Positions 49,028 through 58,560 of a stretch of 64,000 nt of DNA are shown here, in pieces. The notes under the pieces are model-generated. The model made no database searches, was not told the DNA's origin, and saw nothing but the letters and a program-made list of their open reading frames with translations. Position numbers and translations under genes: made by a program. Position 1 is the stretch's first letter. Each line of letters begins with the position of its first letter. This stretch comes from Phascolarctobacterium sp. Its GTDB lineage: Bacteria; Bacillota; Negativicutes; Acidaminococcales; Acidaminococcaceae. The DNA lies in the NCBI GenBank assembly GCA_003150755.1, contig QAMT01000023.1, forward strand, positions 1 through 64,000, given 5' to 3'.

Positions 49028-49396
49028 TTACAGCACTTCAGGTGCCAGAGAAATGATTTTCATAAAGTCTTTTTCACGGAGTTCGCGGGCAACAGGCCCG
49101 AAGATGCGGGTTCCGCGCGGAGTTTTGTCGTCTTTGATTACAACTGCCGCATTTTCGTCGAAGCGGATGTAAGAACCATCCGGACGGCGGACACCCTTAG
49201 CTGAACGAACAACAACTGCCTTTACAACGTCACCTTTTTTTACAACGCCACCGGGTGATGCATCTTTTACAGCACACACGATTACGTCGCCAATATTAGC
49301 ATATTTACGGTAGGAACCGCCCAATACGCGGATGCACATAACTTTCTTAGCGCCGGTGTTATCACCAACATTAAGAATAGTCTGTTGTTGGATCAT
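49028..49396 (-). CDS. rplN: 50S ribosomal protein L14
   Basis: L14 (122 aa) forms inter-subunit bridges. MIQQQTILNVGDNTGAKKVMCIRVLGGS at the N-terminus is canonical. The ATG at 49396 has GGGAGGT 6 bases upstream; an in-frame upstream ATG would place the ribosome site within the gene. Confidence 0.96.
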   Translation of the reverse strand: MIQQQTILNVGDNTGAKKVMCIRVLGGSYRKYANIGDVIVCAVKDASPGGVVKKGDVVKAVVVRSAKGVRRPDGSYIRFDENAAVVIKDDKTPRGTRIFGPVARELREKDFMKIISLAPEVL

Positions 49397-49438
49397 GGTT
49401 TTACCTCCCTTGCCAATCAATAAAATCGGCAGAATTCA

Positions 49439-49720
49439 TTATTTTGCACGCTCTAAAATTTCAATAACACGCCAGCATTTATCTTTGGACAACGGGCGGG
49501 TCTGCATAATTTGGACAGTATCGCCAACATGCGCTTCGTTATTTTCATCATGAGCTTTGAATTTGATAGTATGTTGAACACCTTTTTTGTAAAGCGGATG
49601 CTGAACAAAACGCTCAACAGCAACAACGACGGTTTTCTGCATTTTGTCGCTAACTACTTTACCAATACGGGTAACACGCGAATTTCTTTCAACGGTCACA
49701 ACTGTTTCCTCCTTCTTCAT
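49439..49720 (-). CDS. rpsQ: 30S ribosomal protein S17
   Basis: S17 (93 aa), an OB-fold primary binder of 16S rRNA. RIGKVVSDKMQKTVVVAVERF and HDENNEAHVGDTVQIMQTRPLSKDKCWRV in part are canonical. 13 bases after rpmC. Confidence 0.97.
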   Translation of the reverse strand: MKKEETVVTVERNSRVTRIGKVVSDKMQKTVVVAVERFVQHPLYKKGVQHTIKFKAHDENNEAHVGDTVQIMQTRPLSKDKCWRVIEILERAK

Positions 49721-49733
49721 ACTTCAAACACAC

Positions 49734-49928
49734 TCAGGCGTTTAATTCACGCTGGCGCTGAATGGTTTTGATACGGGCAATGGACTTTTTGATTTCGTGA
49801 ATTTTCATCGGGTTTTCACATTGTCCGGTTGCCATTTGAAAACGCAGGTTGAAGAGTTCTTCTTTTAAACCTGCCAGCTTGTTGTCTAATTCAGCAGCAG
49901 ACATTTCACGGATTTCTGCAGTTTTCAT
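49734..49928 (-). CDS. rpmC: 50S ribosomal protein L29
   Basis: L29 (64 aa), a two-helix protein at the tunnel exit. EIREMSAAELDNKLAGLKEELFNLRFQ and the closing IARIKTIQRQRELN are canonical. Shares one base with the rplP stop (TAATG type), so translation is coupled. Confidence 0.97.
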   Translation of the reverse strand: MKTAEIREMSAAELDNKLAGLKEELFNLRFQMATGQCENPMKIHEIKKSIARIKTIQRQRELNA

Positions 49929-50380
49929 TAAGCTTCACCACCCTTTTCCTGTGCGGCAGCTTCAGCTTCTTGCTGTGCGCGGGTCACAAATTTTGTCTTA
50001 ATCGGCAGTTTGTGGCTAGCAAGACGCATAGCTTCTTTAGCGATTTCTTCGGATACACCGTTCATTTCAAACATTACACGGCCGGGTTTAACTACTGCTA
50101 CCCAGTATTCCGGGGAGCCTTTACCACTACCCATACGGGTTTCAGCCGGTTTAGCGGTGATAGGTTTGTCAGGGAAAATCTGAATCCATACCTGGCCGCC
50201 ACGTTTGATGTAACGGGTCATAGCGATACGAGCTGCTTCAATCTGACGGTTGGTGATCCAGGCCGGTTCAAGTGCTACCAGGCCGTAATCGCCATGGGCA
50301 ATTTTATTGCCGCGCATTGCACGTCCGGTCAAACGGCCTCTGTGCTGTTTACGATGTTTAACTCTCTTCGGTAATAACAT
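49928..50380 (-). CDS. rplP: 50S ribosomal protein L16
   Basis: L16 (150 aa) lies near the A-site tRNA. MLLPKRVKHRKQHRGRLTGRA at the start and MGSGKGSPEYWVAVVKPGR near residue 82 are canonical. Starts 4 bases after rpsC. Confidence 0.97.
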   Translation of the reverse strand: MLLPKRVKHRKQHRGRLTGRAMRGNKIAHGDYGLVALEPAWITNRQIEAARIAMTRYIKRGGQVWIQIFPDKPITAKPAETRMGSGKGSPEYWVAVVKPGRVMFEMNGVSEEIAKEAMRLASHKLPIKTKFVTRAQQEAEAAAQEKGGEA

Positions 50381-50384
50381 TAAC

Positions 50385-51053
50385 TTATGCCTCCTTCGTC
50401 GGAGCAGCTTTTGCTACTTCTTTACTTTCAGGAAGGACTTCACCTTTATAAATCCATACTTTTACGCCGATACGGCCGTAAGTGGTATGTGCTTCTGCAG
50501 TGCCGTAGTCGATGTCAGCACGCAGGGTATGCAGAGGAATGCTTCCTTCGCGGTAGCTTTCGCTGCGGGCAATTTCTGCACCGCCAAGACGGCCGCCAAC
50601 CTGTACTTTAATGCCTTTAGCGCCCATACGCATGGTACGGCCAACGCACTGTTTCATAGCGCGGCGGAAAGCGATACGGCGTTCAAGCTGAGAAGCGATG
50701 TTTTCTGCAACAAGGGTTGCGTCCATATCCGGGGTTTTAACCTCAACGATATTGATGTCGATTACGCTGTCAGTCATTTTCTTCAAATCGTTTTTGAGCA
50801 ATTCGATGTTGCTGCCCTGACGGCCGATTACCATACCGGGTTTAGCGGTGTGGATAGAAATGCGTGCTCTGTTGGATGCACGTTCGATTTCTACTTTGGA
50901 AATACCGGATAAGAACAGTTTGTCTTTTATAAATTCACGGATTTTGATATCTTCTAACAGGAATTTTTCATAGTCTCTGTCGGCATACCATTTGGAATCC
51001 CAACCTTTAATGATGCCCACACGCAGACCATGCGGATTAACTTTTTGACCCAC
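50385..51053 (-). CDS. rpsC: 30S ribosomal protein S3
   Basis: S3 (222 aa) lines the mRNA entry channel. MGQKVNPHGLRVGIIKGWDSKWYA is canonical; a KH domain covers about 40-108 and the C-terminal half has RRAMKQCVGRTMRMGAKGIKV. 26 bases after rplV. Confidence 0.97.
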   Translation of the reverse strand: MGQKVNPHGLRVGIIKGWDSKWYADRDYEKFLLEDIKIREFIKDKLFLSGISKVEIERASNRARISIHTAKPGMVIGRQGSNIELLKNDLKKMTDSVIDINIVEVKTPDMDATLVAENIASQLERRIAFRRAMKQCVGRTMRMGAKGIKVQVGGRLGGAEIARSESYREGSIPLHTLRADIDYGTAEAHTTYGRIGVKVWIYKGEVLPESKEVAKAAPTKEA

Positions 51054-51079
51054 TATCGTTTCCCTCCTTCTTCGGGATA

Positions 51080-51412
51080 TTATTTTTCTTTAACTGCTAC
51101 GGTTACGTGGCTGGAGCGTTTCAAAATTTTAAACGCTTGTCCGCGGGAACGCGGATGAATTCTTTTCATGGTAGGACCCTGATCCACAAAGCAAGTGGAT
51201 ACTACAAGGTCATCTACATTCATGTCGAAATTATGCTCTGCATTGGCAACTGCACTGCGCAGTACCTTTTCGATTACCTCAGACCCAACTTTCGGGGTAT
51301 GTTTGAGGATCGCGAATGCTTCACCCACGGATTTGCCGCGGATAAGGTTAATCACGATGCGCAGTTTGCGCGGCGCGATACGAACATATTTTGCAACAGC
51401 TTTTGCTTCCAT
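51080..51412 (-). CDS. rplV: 50S ribosomal protein L22
   Basis: L22 (110 aa) reaches into the exit tunnel where its loop can decide macrolide sensitivity. VRIAPRKLRIVINLIRGKSV and the loop TCFVDQGPTMKRIHPRSRGQAF look standard, without loop insertion. 20 bases after rpsS. Confidence 0.97.
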   Translation of the reverse strand: MEAKAVAKYVRIAPRKLRIVINLIRGKSVGEAFAILKHTPKVGSEVIEKVLRSAVANAEHNFDMNVDDLVVSTCFVDQGPTMKRIHPRSRGQAFKILKRSSHVTVAVKEK

Positions 51413-51432
51413 GCTATCTGCCCCCTTTCCCC

Positions 51433-51708
51433 TTATTTTAAAGCCGTACTTTTATCGGCATGACCTTTGTAAGTACGGGTGGGAGCAAATTCTCCCAATT
51501 TATGGCCAACCATATCTTCGGTAATGAATACAGGCACATGTTTACGGCCGTCATGAACGGCAATAGTATGTCCTAAAAATTCCGGAAGAATAGTGGAGCT
51601 GCGAGACCAGGTCTTTACAACTTTTTTATCGTTAGAAGCGTTCATGGCTTCGATCTTCTTCAGAAGACTTTCATGCACATAAGGTCCTTTTTTGATTGAT
51701 CTGGACAC
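51433..51708 (-). CDS. rpsS: 30S ribosomal protein S19
   Basis: S19 (91 aa) with S13 forms the head. SRSIKKGPYVHESLLKKIEAM and FVTEDM-type segment (VFITEDMVGHKLGEFAPTRTY) are canonical. 30 bases after rplB. Confidence 0.97.
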   Translation of the reverse strand: MSRSIKKGPYVHESLLKKIEAMNASNDKKVVKTWSRSSTILPEFLGHTIAVHDGRKHVPVFITEDMVGHKLGEFAPTRTYKGHADKSTALK

Positions 51709-51738
51709 TATTTGGGCCTCCTTTCTTTAACCTGCTAA

Positions 51739-52569
51739 TTATTTCGTTCTGCGTTTTACAATCAGCTTGCTGGAAGCTTTTTTCTGCTTGCGGGTACGAG
51801 TACCGAAAGCGCATTTGCCCCAAGGAGTAACAGGGCGTTTACGGCCGACAGGAGAATGGCCTTCGCCACCGCCATGCGGATGGTCGTTCGGGTTCATTAC
51901 TACGCCGCGGTTAGCAGGACGGATACCGCGCCAACGGTTACGGCCGGCTTTACCAATGGTGATGTTTTCAAAATCAATGTTGCCAACCTGACCTACGGTA
52001 GCACGGCAGTTGATATGAACTTTGCGGATTTCGCCGGAAGGCAGACGGAGAAGTGCATAATCGCCTTCTTTTGCCATCAGCTGAGCGGAAGCGCCGGCGC
52101 TGCGTGCCATCTGGCCGCCTTTGCCGATTTTCAGTTCAACATTGTGTACGGTGGTGCCAAGCGGAATATTTTTCAGCGGCAGGCAGTTACCGATTTTGAT
52201 ATCGGCTTCCGGGCCGCTTTCAATCATGTCGCCTACTTTTAAATCAAGCGGAGCGATGATGTAGCGTTTTTCGCCGTCAACATAGTTTACAAGAGCTATG
52301 CGTGCATTACGGTTAGGATCGTATTCGATGGTAGCAACGCGAGCCGGAATACCGTCTTTAGTGCGTTTGAAATCGATGATACGATACTGTCTTTTAACGC
52401 CGCCGCCCTGATGGCGAACGGTCATTTTGCCGGTGTTGTTGCGTCCAGCATGTTTCTGAAGTTTTTCTACAAGCGGACGGTACGGCTTATCGGTCGTAAT
52501 CTCTTCGAAGGTAGACACTGTAATGAAGCGTCTCGAAGGAGAATACGGATTAAAGCTTTTAATAGCCAT
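51739..52569 (-). CDS. rplB: 50S ribosomal protein L2
   Basis: L2 (276 aa) supports peptidyl transfer and subunit joining. The central SAGASAQLMAKEGDYALLRLPSGE and the C-terminal GVVMNPNDHPHGGGEGHSPVG with the key histidine are canonical. 27 bases after rplW. Confidence 0.97.
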   Translation of the reverse strand: MAIKSFNPYSPSRRFITVSTFEEITTDKPYRPLVEKLQKHAGRNNTGKMTVRHQGGGVKRQYRIIDFKRTKDGIPARVATIEYDPNRNARIALVNYVDGEKRYIIAPLDLKVGDMIESGPEADIKIGNCLPLKNIPLGTTVHNVELKIGKGGQMARSAGASAQLMAKEGDYALLRLPSGEIRKVHINCRATVGQVGNIDFENITIGKAGRNRWRGIRPANRGVVMNPNDHPHGGGEGHSPVGRKRPVTPWGKCAFGTRTRKQKKASSKLIVKRRTK

Positions 52570-52596
52570 TTAATTTTACCTCCTTATTACGTTAAA

Positions 52597-52887
52597 TTAC
52601 ATTCCTTCGAAAATTTGAATCGTATTGCCTTCAGCCAGCTTCACGATAGCTTTCTTATAGTCGGAACGTTTGCCAACGTATTTGCCCATGCGTTTGGTTT
52701 TGCCAAGTACGCGCACGGTGTTTACCTTTTCAACTTTTACGTTAAAAATTTTCTCTACCGCTTGTCTGATTTCAGTTTTGTTAGCAGTAAGAGGCACTTT
52801 AAAGGTATATTTGTTGTCCTGCATCATTACGGAAGTTTTTTCGGTGATAACAGGGCGGATTAACAAATCACGAGGATTGGTTGCCAT
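52597..52887 (-). CDS. rplW: 50S ribosomal protein L23
   Basis: L23 (96 aa) is the docking site for trigger factor and SRP at the tunnel exit. LLIRPVITEKTSVMMQDNKYTF and VEKVNTVRVLGKTKRMGKYVG are canonical. Its ATG shares one base with the rplD stop. Confidence 0.97.
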   Translation of the reverse strand: MATNPRDLLIRPVITEKTSVMMQDNKYTFKVPLTANKTEIRQAVEKIFNVKVEKVNTVRVLGKTKRMGKYVGKRSDYKKAIVKLAEGNTIQIFEGM

Positions 52888-53516
52888 TATGCGAGCACCT
52901 CCTCAATTCTGGCAATAGCATCTTTAGCCAGGAATACTTTATTGTTGTTGAGCAAGTCGAAGCAGTTCAGGCATGCATTGGAAAGTGCGGTTACTTTCGG
53001 CATGTTGCGGGAAGAAAGCTCAACATTTTCATTTTCACCGTTGGTGATGATAAGAGCTTTTTTGTCTGCAGCATCAAATGCAGCAAGCATTGCTACAACG
53101 TTTTTGGTTTTCGGTGCATCAAATGCAAGACCGTCAACCACTACCATTTCACCGGCAGCAACTTTAGCGCTCAGTGCGCAGCGGATTGCAAGACGGCGTG
53201 CCTTACGAGGCATTTTTTTATCATAGCTGCGGGGCTGCGGGCCAAATACGGTGCCGCCGCCTACCCACAGAGGAGAACGGGTAGAACCGCTGCGTGCACG
53301 GCCAGTGCCTTTCTGTTTCCAAGGTTTACGGCCGCCGCCGCGTACAAAGCCGCGGGTTTTGGTAGCAGCAGTGCCCTGGCGCTGGTTAGCGTGCTGCATT
53401 ACAACTGCTTGATGTACAACAGCTTCGTTAAACTCTACGCCAAACACATCTTCATTTAATTCTATTTCTTCACCGGTAGGTTGACCGGAGATATTATATA
53501 CTGATAACTTCGGCAT
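52887..53516 (-). CDS. rplD: 50S ribosomal protein L4
   Basis: L4 (209 aa) lines the exit tunnel and in E. coli represses the S10 operon. MPKLSVYNISGQPTGEIEL-like start, and the tunnel loop KTRGFVRGGGRKPWKQKGTGRAR, are canonical. ATG at 53516 is chosen because GGAGG lies 9 bases upstream; an ATG three codons earlier overlaps that site. Confidence 0.96.
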   Translation of the reverse strand: MPKLSVYNISGQPTGEEIELNEDVFGVEFNEAVVHQAVVMQHANQRQGTAATKTRGFVRGGGRKPWKQKGTGRARSGSTRSPLWVGGGTVFGPQPRSYDKKMPRKARRLAIRCALSAKVAAGEMVVVDGLAFDAPKTKNVVAMLAAFDAADKKALIITNGENENVELSSRNMPKVTALSNACLNCFDLLNNNKVFLAKDAIARIEEVLA

Positions 53517-53548
53517 TAGAAGCATCCTCCTTTCTTTCGCTTATGTTC

Positions 53549-54193
53549 TTATTTCTTATTGGGTTTTACGGTTTCTTTAACTACAACGAAAGAACCGGCA
53601 GCTCCCGGAATGGAACCTTTAACCAGAATAAGATTACGTTCAGCGTCAACTTTAGCTACAGTCAGGCGTTGAACGGTTACTTGAGCATTACCCATACGTC
53701 CAGGCAGCTTTTTGCCTTTGATTACGCGACCGCCAGGACCGGAGTACATGGGACCCATGGAGCCAGGTTCACGATGGGATTTGGAACCGTGTTTCATAGG
53801 ACCACGAGCGAAATTGTGGCGTTTAATGGTACCTGCAAAGCCTTTGCCGCGGGAAATACCGGTTGCATCAACCAATTCGCCGGCAGCGAAGATGTCGCAG
53901 GAAATTTTATCGCCTACTGTAAATTCAGAAGGAGCAGACAAACGTAATTCTTTGACAAATTTTACAGGAGCAACACCTGCTTTGTCAAAATGGCCCTTCA
54001 TCGGTTTCGTGGTATGTTTTTCTTTTACTTCGCCGAAGCCAAGCTGTACAGCGTTATAGCCGTCTTTTTCTTCGGTTTTGTTTTGAATGACAACGCAGGG
54101 ACCGGCTTCAATAACAGTTACCGGAATCAATCTGCCGTCAGCTTCAAAAATCTGAGTCATACCGATTTTTTTACCTAAGATTCCTTTAGCCAT
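53549..54193 (-). CDS. rplC: 50S ribosomal protein L3
   Basis: L3 (214 aa) reaches the peptidyl-transferase centre. KGILGKKIGMTQIF at the start and the conserved HGSKSHREPGSMG with GRVIKGKKLPGRMG near residues 125-160 are canonical. 15 bases after rpsJ. Confidence 0.97.
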   Translation of the reverse strand: MAKGILGKKIGMTQIFEADGRLIPVTVIEAGPCVVIQNKTEEKDGYNAVQLGFGEVKEKHTTKPMKGHFDKAGVAPVKFVKELRLSAPSEFTVGDKISCDIFAAGELVDATGISRGKGFAGTIKRHNFARGPMKHGSKSHREPGSMGPMYSGPGGRVIKGKKLPGRMGNAQVTVQRLTVAKVDAERNLILVKGSIPGAAGSFVVVKETVKPNKK

Positions 54194-54208
54194 TCTCGCA
54201 CCTCCTCC

Positions 54209-54520
54209 TTACAGTTTAATCTCGATATCTACGCCGGCGGGAAGATCAAGACGCATTAAAGAATCAACGGTCTTCGCGGTCGGTTCCAGAATGTCTACAA
54301 GACGTTTGTGAGTACGCATTTCAAACTGCTCACGGGAATCTTTGTTAACATGCGGGGAACGCAGAATCGTATAGATATTTTTTTCGGTAGGAAGCGGAAT
54401 CGGGCCGGAAACCTGAGCACCGGTACGTTTCGCAGTTTCCACGATTTTGGCAGCACTCTGGTCAAGTGCTTTGTGGTCATACGCTTTGAGGCGTATTCTG
54501 ATTTTCTGTGATTTCGACAT
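54209..54520 (-). CDS. rpsJ: 30S ribosomal protein S10
   Basis: S10 (103 aa), also NusE in antitermination. QKIRIRLKAYDHKALDQSA and SGPIPLPTEKNIYTILRSPHVNKDSREQFE in part are canonical. First gene of the S10 block, 184 bases from tuf; AGGAGGAAATGTTTTA precedes the ATG. Confidence 0.97.
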   Translation of the reverse strand: MSKSQKIRIRLKAYDHKALDQSAAKIVETAKRTGAQVSGPIPLPTEKNIYTILRSPHVNKDSREQFEMRTHKRLVDILEPTAKTVDSLMRLDLPAGVDIEIKL

Positions 54521-54642
54521 TAAAACATTTCCTCCTAATCGCCCAGTTTCTAAGAACGGACATACTCCGTGAAAATCTCCCTGTCTAAACAGGCAAGCAA
54601 CCTCTCACATCATCGCAGGGCCATACAGATAAACATAACAAT

Positions 54643-54669
54643 ATGAGGGGCGGTTTTTCAGCCCCTCAT
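54643..54669 (-). terminator. Hairpin between tuf and rpsJ
   Basis: ATGAGGGGC / GCCCCTCAT perfect 9-bp stem. On the minus strand the following T-tract is weak (ATTGTTATG), so it may only partly terminate tuf transcripts. The rest of the gap to rpsJ shows no clear promoter to me. Confidence 0.65.
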
Positions 54670-54704
54670 AACGGGATCTATTTTATGATGGGATCCTTAT
54701 AAAA

Positions 54705-55895
54705 TTATTTTTCTTCGATAGCGGTAACAACACCGGCGCCAACAGTACGGCCGCCTTCGCGGATTGCAAAACGCAGGCCCTGTTCAATAGCAATCGGGGT
54801 GATGAGTTCTACTTCCATCGTTACGTTATCGCCAGGCATTACCATTTCGGTGCCTTCCGGAAGTTCGGTTACGCCGGTTACGTCAGTCGTTCTGAAATAG
54901 AACTGCGGACGGTAGCCGTTGAAGAACGGGGTGTGACGGCCGCCTTCTTCTTTTGTCAGTACATATACTTCTGCTTTGAATTTGGTGTGCGGATGAATAG
55001 TACCCGGTTTTGCAAGTACCTGGCCGCGTTCAATCTCTTTGCGGTCTACACCACGCAGCAGGCAGCCGATGTTGTCGCCTGCTACTGCTTCGTCAAGCAG
55101 TTTGCGGAACATTTCTACGCCGGTTACTACCGTGCTCTTCTTGTCTTCTTTCAGGCCTACGATTTCTACCGTGTCGCCTACTTTTACGCTGCCACGTTCT
55201 ACACGGCCGGTTGCTACTGTGCCGCGGCCGGTAATGGTGAATACGTCTTCGACAGGCATCAGGAACGGTTTGTCGGTTGCACGTTCCGGAGTCGGAATGT
55301 ATTCGTCAACTGCGTCCATCAGTTCCATGATTTTCTTTTCATATTCGGGGTCGCCTTCAAGGGCTTTCAGTGCAGAACCTACTACGATAGGAATATCGTC
55401 GCCGGGGAAGCCGTAGCTGGAGAGCAGTTCGCGTACTTCCATTTCTACGAGTTCAATCAGTTCCGGATCGTCTACCATATCTGCTTTGTTCAGGAATACT
55501 ACGATTGCAGGTACGCCTACCTGACGGGCAAGCAGGATGTGTTCGCGGGTCTGAGGCATCGGGCCGTCAGCTGCGGATACTACCAGGATTGCGCCGTCCA
55601 TCTGTGCTGCGCCGGTAATCATGTTTTTAACATAGTCGGCATGGCCCGGGCAGTCTACGTGTGCATAGTGGCGTTTTGCGGTTTCATATTCAACGTGTGC
55701 GGTATTAATGGTGATGCCGCGTTCTCTTTCTTCAGGAGCTTTATCGATCATGGAGTAATCCATGAATTCTGCGCCGCCGTGTTCTGCAAGAACTTTGGTG
55801 ATAGCTGCGGTAAGGGTGGTCTTGCCATGGTCTACGTGACCGATGGTGCCAATGTTAACATGGGGTTTTGTTCTTTCATATTTTTGCTTTGCCAT
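54705..55895 (-). CDS. tuf: Elongation factor Tu
   Basis: EF-Tu (396 aa) carries aminoacyl-tRNA to the ribosome. GTPase motifs GHVDHGKTTL (19-28), DCPGHADYV (near 80), NKADMVDD (near 135) and SALKALEG (near 172) are intact, including the catalytic His in CPGHAD. The effector region RERGITINTAHVEY is canonical. The end ITAIEEK-type (TAIEEK) is short. 30 bases after fusA. Confidence 0.98.
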   Translation of the reverse strand: MAKQKYERTKPHVNIGTIGHVDHGKTTLTAAITKVLAEHGGAEFMDYSMIDKAPEERERGITINTAHVEYETAKRHYAHVDCPGHADYVKNMITGAAQMDGAILVVSAADGPMPQTREHILLARQVGVPAIVVFLNKADMVDDPELIELVEMEVRELLSSYGFPGDDIPIVVGSALKALEGDPEYEKKIMELMDAVDEYIPTPERATDKPFLMPVEDVFTITGRGTVATGRVERGSVKVGDTVEIVGLKEDKKSTVVTGVEMFRKLLDEAVAGDNIGCLLRGVDRKEIERGQVLAKPGTIHPHTKFKAEVYVLTKEEGGRHTPFFNGYRPQFYFRTTDVTGVTELPEGTEMVMPGDNVTMEVELITPIAIEQGLRFAIREGGRTVGAGVVTAIEEK

Positions 55896-55925
55896 TTATT
55901 GTTTCCTCCTTGGACGGTAAAATTC

Positions 55926-58010
55926 TTAGGCCTGAGTGCCTTTGTTTTTAGCAACAATTGCTTCGGCAATATTTTTAGGAACTTCTTCGTAATGGTCAAC
56001 TTCCATGGAGTAGTTGCCACGGCCCTGAGTCTTGGAACGCAGATCGGTTGCATAGCCGAACATTTCAGACAGCGGAACGAATGCGTCGATAACCTGTGCG
56101 CCGTTGCGTGCTTCCATGCTGTTGATGCGTCCGCGGCGGCTGTTCAGGTCGCCGATAACGTCGCCCATGTATTCTTCAGGAACGGTAACTTCTACTTTCA
56201 TGTAAGGTTCAAGGATAACCGGGTCAGCTTTCAGCGCACCAGCGCGGAAGCCCATGGAACCGGCAATCTTAAATGCCATTTCAGAGGAGTCGACTTCGTG
56301 GTAAGAACCATCGTAAACGGTAACGCCGATATCTACCATCGGATAACCAGCAACTACGCCGTTTTCCATCGCTTCTTTAACACCTGCTTCAACAGGCCCA
56401 ATGTATTCTTTCGGAATAGCACCGCCGACAACTTTGTTCTCGAAGGTAAAGCCTGCGCCGGGTTCCAGCGGAGTAAGTTCCAGCCAGCAGTGGCCGTACT
56501 GACCTTTACCACCGGACTGACGAACGAACTTGCCTTCAGCCTTAACAGATTTGCGGATGGTTTCACGGTAAGCAACCTGCGGGTTGCCAACAGTGCAGCT
56601 AACGTGGAATTCACGCAGCAGACGGTCAACGATGATGTCGAGGTGAAGCTCGCCCATGCCGGAGATGATGGTCTGTGCAGTTTCCGGATCGGTACGTACA
56701 CGGAAGGTCGGGTCTTCTTCAGCAAGTTTCTGCAATGCAATGCCCATTTTTTCCTGGTCAGCTTTGGTTTTCGGTTCAACAGCTACGGAAATAACCGGGT
56801 CAGGGAATACCATGGATTCGAGGATAATCGGAGCTTTTTCATCGCAGAGGGTATCGCCGGTAGTAGTATCTTTCAGACCTACTGCTGCTGCAATGTCGCC
56901 TGCGTAAACTTTGTCAATTTCCTGACGGTGGTTAGCATGCATTTGCAGGATACGGCCGATACGTTCGCGTTTGCCTTTAGTGGAGTTATAAACATAAGAA
57001 CCGGAATCAAGAGTACCGGAATATACACGGAAGAATGCGAGTTTACCAACATACGGGTCAGTCATAATCTTGAATGCCAGAGCTGCAAACGGCTCATCGT
57101 CGCTGGAAGGACGTTCATCCTCTTCGCCGGTTTCAGGATTGATACCTTTGATATGAGGAATGTCGGTAGGAGCCGGCATGAAAGCTACGATAGCATCAAG
57201 CAAAGGCTGAACACCTTTGTTTTTGTAAGAAGAACCGCAGCATACCGGAGTCATTTTGCAAGCAATGGTCAGTTTGCGGATACCGGCGTTAAGTTCTTCT
57301 TCGGTAATTTCTTCGCCTTCAAGATATTTCATCATCAGGTCGTCATCAGCTTCAGCAACTGCTTCAACCAGAGCCTGACGATATTCTTCAGCTTTTTCTT
57401 TCATATCTTCAGGGATTTCAACAAACTCTTCATCTTTGCCGAGTTTGTCGCCATAAACGATTGCCTGCATTTTAATCAGGTCAACCATGCCCTCGAAGCT
57501 GTCTTCAAAGCCGATAGGAAGCTGGATAGGTACTGCATTAGCACCGAGGCGGTCTTTCATCATTTGAACTACATTATAGAAGTTCGCGCCCGTAATATCC
57601 ATTTTATTTACATAAGCCATACGCGGTACATTGTATTTGTCAGCCTGGCGCCATACGGTTTCGGACTGAGGTTCAACGCCGCCTTTAGCACAGAAAACTG
57701 CAACAGAGCCGTCAAGAACACGCAGAGAACGTTCAACTTCTACAGTGAAGTCAACGTGGCCCGGGGTATCAATGATGTTGATACGGTGGCCTTTCCAGTG
57801 GCAGGTTGTAGCAGCAGAAGTAATGGTAATGCCGCGTTCCTGTTCCTGTTCCATCCAGTCCATGGTGGCAGCGCCTTCATGAACTTCGCCGATTTTATGA
57901 GTTTTACCGGTGTAGAACAGAATACGTTCGGTCGTGGTAGTTTTACCGGCATCGATGTGAGCCATGATACCGATATTTCTTGTTTTCTCAAGTGGAAATT
58001 CTCTGCCCAC
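55926..58010 (-). CDS. fusA: Elongation factor G
   Basis: EF-G (694 aa) drives translocation. GTPase motifs AHIDAGKTTTTERILFYTG, DTPGHVDFTVEVERSLRVLDG and VNKMDITGANF are complete, and the C-terminal domains include YMGDVIGDLNSRRGRINSMEAR and SYTQGRG-type text (RSKTQGRGNYSMEVDHYEEVP). No insertion or deletion relative to the family. 33 bases after rpsG. Confidence 0.98.
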   Translation of the reverse strand: MGREFPLEKTRNIGIMAHIDAGKTTTTERILFYTGKTHKIGEVHEGAATMDWMEQEQERGITITSAATTCHWKGHRINIIDTPGHVDFTVEVERSLRVLDGSVAVFCAKGGVEPQSETVWRQADKYNVPRMAYVNKMDITGANFYNVVQMMKDRLGANAVPIQLPIGFEDSFEGMVDLIKMQAIVYGDKLGKDEEFVEIPEDMKEKAEEYRQALVEAVAEADDDLMMKYLEGEEITEEELNAGIRKLTIACKMTPVCCGSSYKNKGVQPLLDAIVAFMPAPTDIPHIKGINPETGEEDERPSSDDEPFAALAFKIMTDPYVGKLAFFRVYSGTLDSGSYVYNSTKGKRERIGRILQMHANHRQEIDKVYAGDIAAAVGLKDTTTGDTLCDEKAPIILESMVFPDPVISVAVEPKTKADQEKMGIALQKLAEEDPTFRVRTDPETAQTIISGMGELHLDIIVDRLLREFHVSCTVGNPQVAYRETIRKSVKAEGKFVRQSGGKGQYGHCWLELTPLEPGAGFTFENKVVGGAIPKEYIGPVEAGVKEAMENGVVAGYPMVDIGVTVYDGSYHEVDSSEMAFKIAGSMGFRAGALKADPVILEPYMKVEVTVPEEYMGDVIGDLNSRRGRINSMEARNGAQVIDAFVPLSEMFGYATDLRSKTQGRGNYSMEVDHYEEVPKNIAEAIVAKNKGTQA

Positions 58011-58043
58011 TTCTTAATCCTCCCTCTAATAAAAATCAGGGTT

Positions 58044-58514
58044 TTACCAACGGTAATGTGCAAACGCTTTGTTTGCTTCAGCCATCTTGTGGGTATCTTC
58101 GCGTTTTTTAACAGCAGCACCGGTGCCGTTTGCGGCATCCATGATTTCGCCGGCTACGCGTTCATACATGGTTCTTTCACCACGCAGGCGGGAATAATTT
58201 ACCAGCCAGCGGATACCAAGAGTGGTTTTGCGGTCAGCACGTACTTCTACCGGAACCTGGTAGTTAGCACCGCCTACGCGGCGGGCACGTACTTCGAGAA
58301 GCGGCATTACGTTTTTCATAGCCGCATCAAATACTTCAAGCGGATCTTTGCCGGTTTTAGCACGGACAAGATCGAAAGCATCATATACAATGCGTTCTGC
58401 AACGCCTTTTTTGCCATCAAGCATGATTTTGTTGATGAATCTGGTTAATAATTTGGAGCCATACACCGGATCCGGCAGTACGTCTCTTTTAGTAACAGGG
58501 CCTTTTCTAGGCAT
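58044..58514 (-). CDS. rpsG: 30S ribosomal protein S7
   Basis: S7 (156 aa) organises the 30S head. MPRKGPVTKRDVLPDPVYGSKLLTRF is canonical, and the end HKMAEANKAFAHYRW is standard. 46 bases after rpsL. Confidence 0.97.
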   Translation of the reverse strand: MPRKGPVTKRDVLPDPVYGSKLLTRFINKIMLDGKKGVAERIVYDAFDLVRAKTGKDPLEVFDAAMKNVMPLLEVRARRVGGANYQVPVEVRADRKTTLGIRWLVNYSRLRGERTMYERVAGEIMDAANGTGAAVKKREDTHKMAEANKAFAHYRW

Positions 58515-58560
58515 GTGTTTCCCTCCTAATCATTTCGTTGTGTCAATCTTTGTTTACTGC

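Noticed and set aside
54933..58448. Very long open frame (over 1100 codons) on the plus strand
   Set aside because: It lies exactly antisense to tuf and fusA, has no ribosome site, and its composition is the mirror of highly codon-biased genes. A shadow frame.
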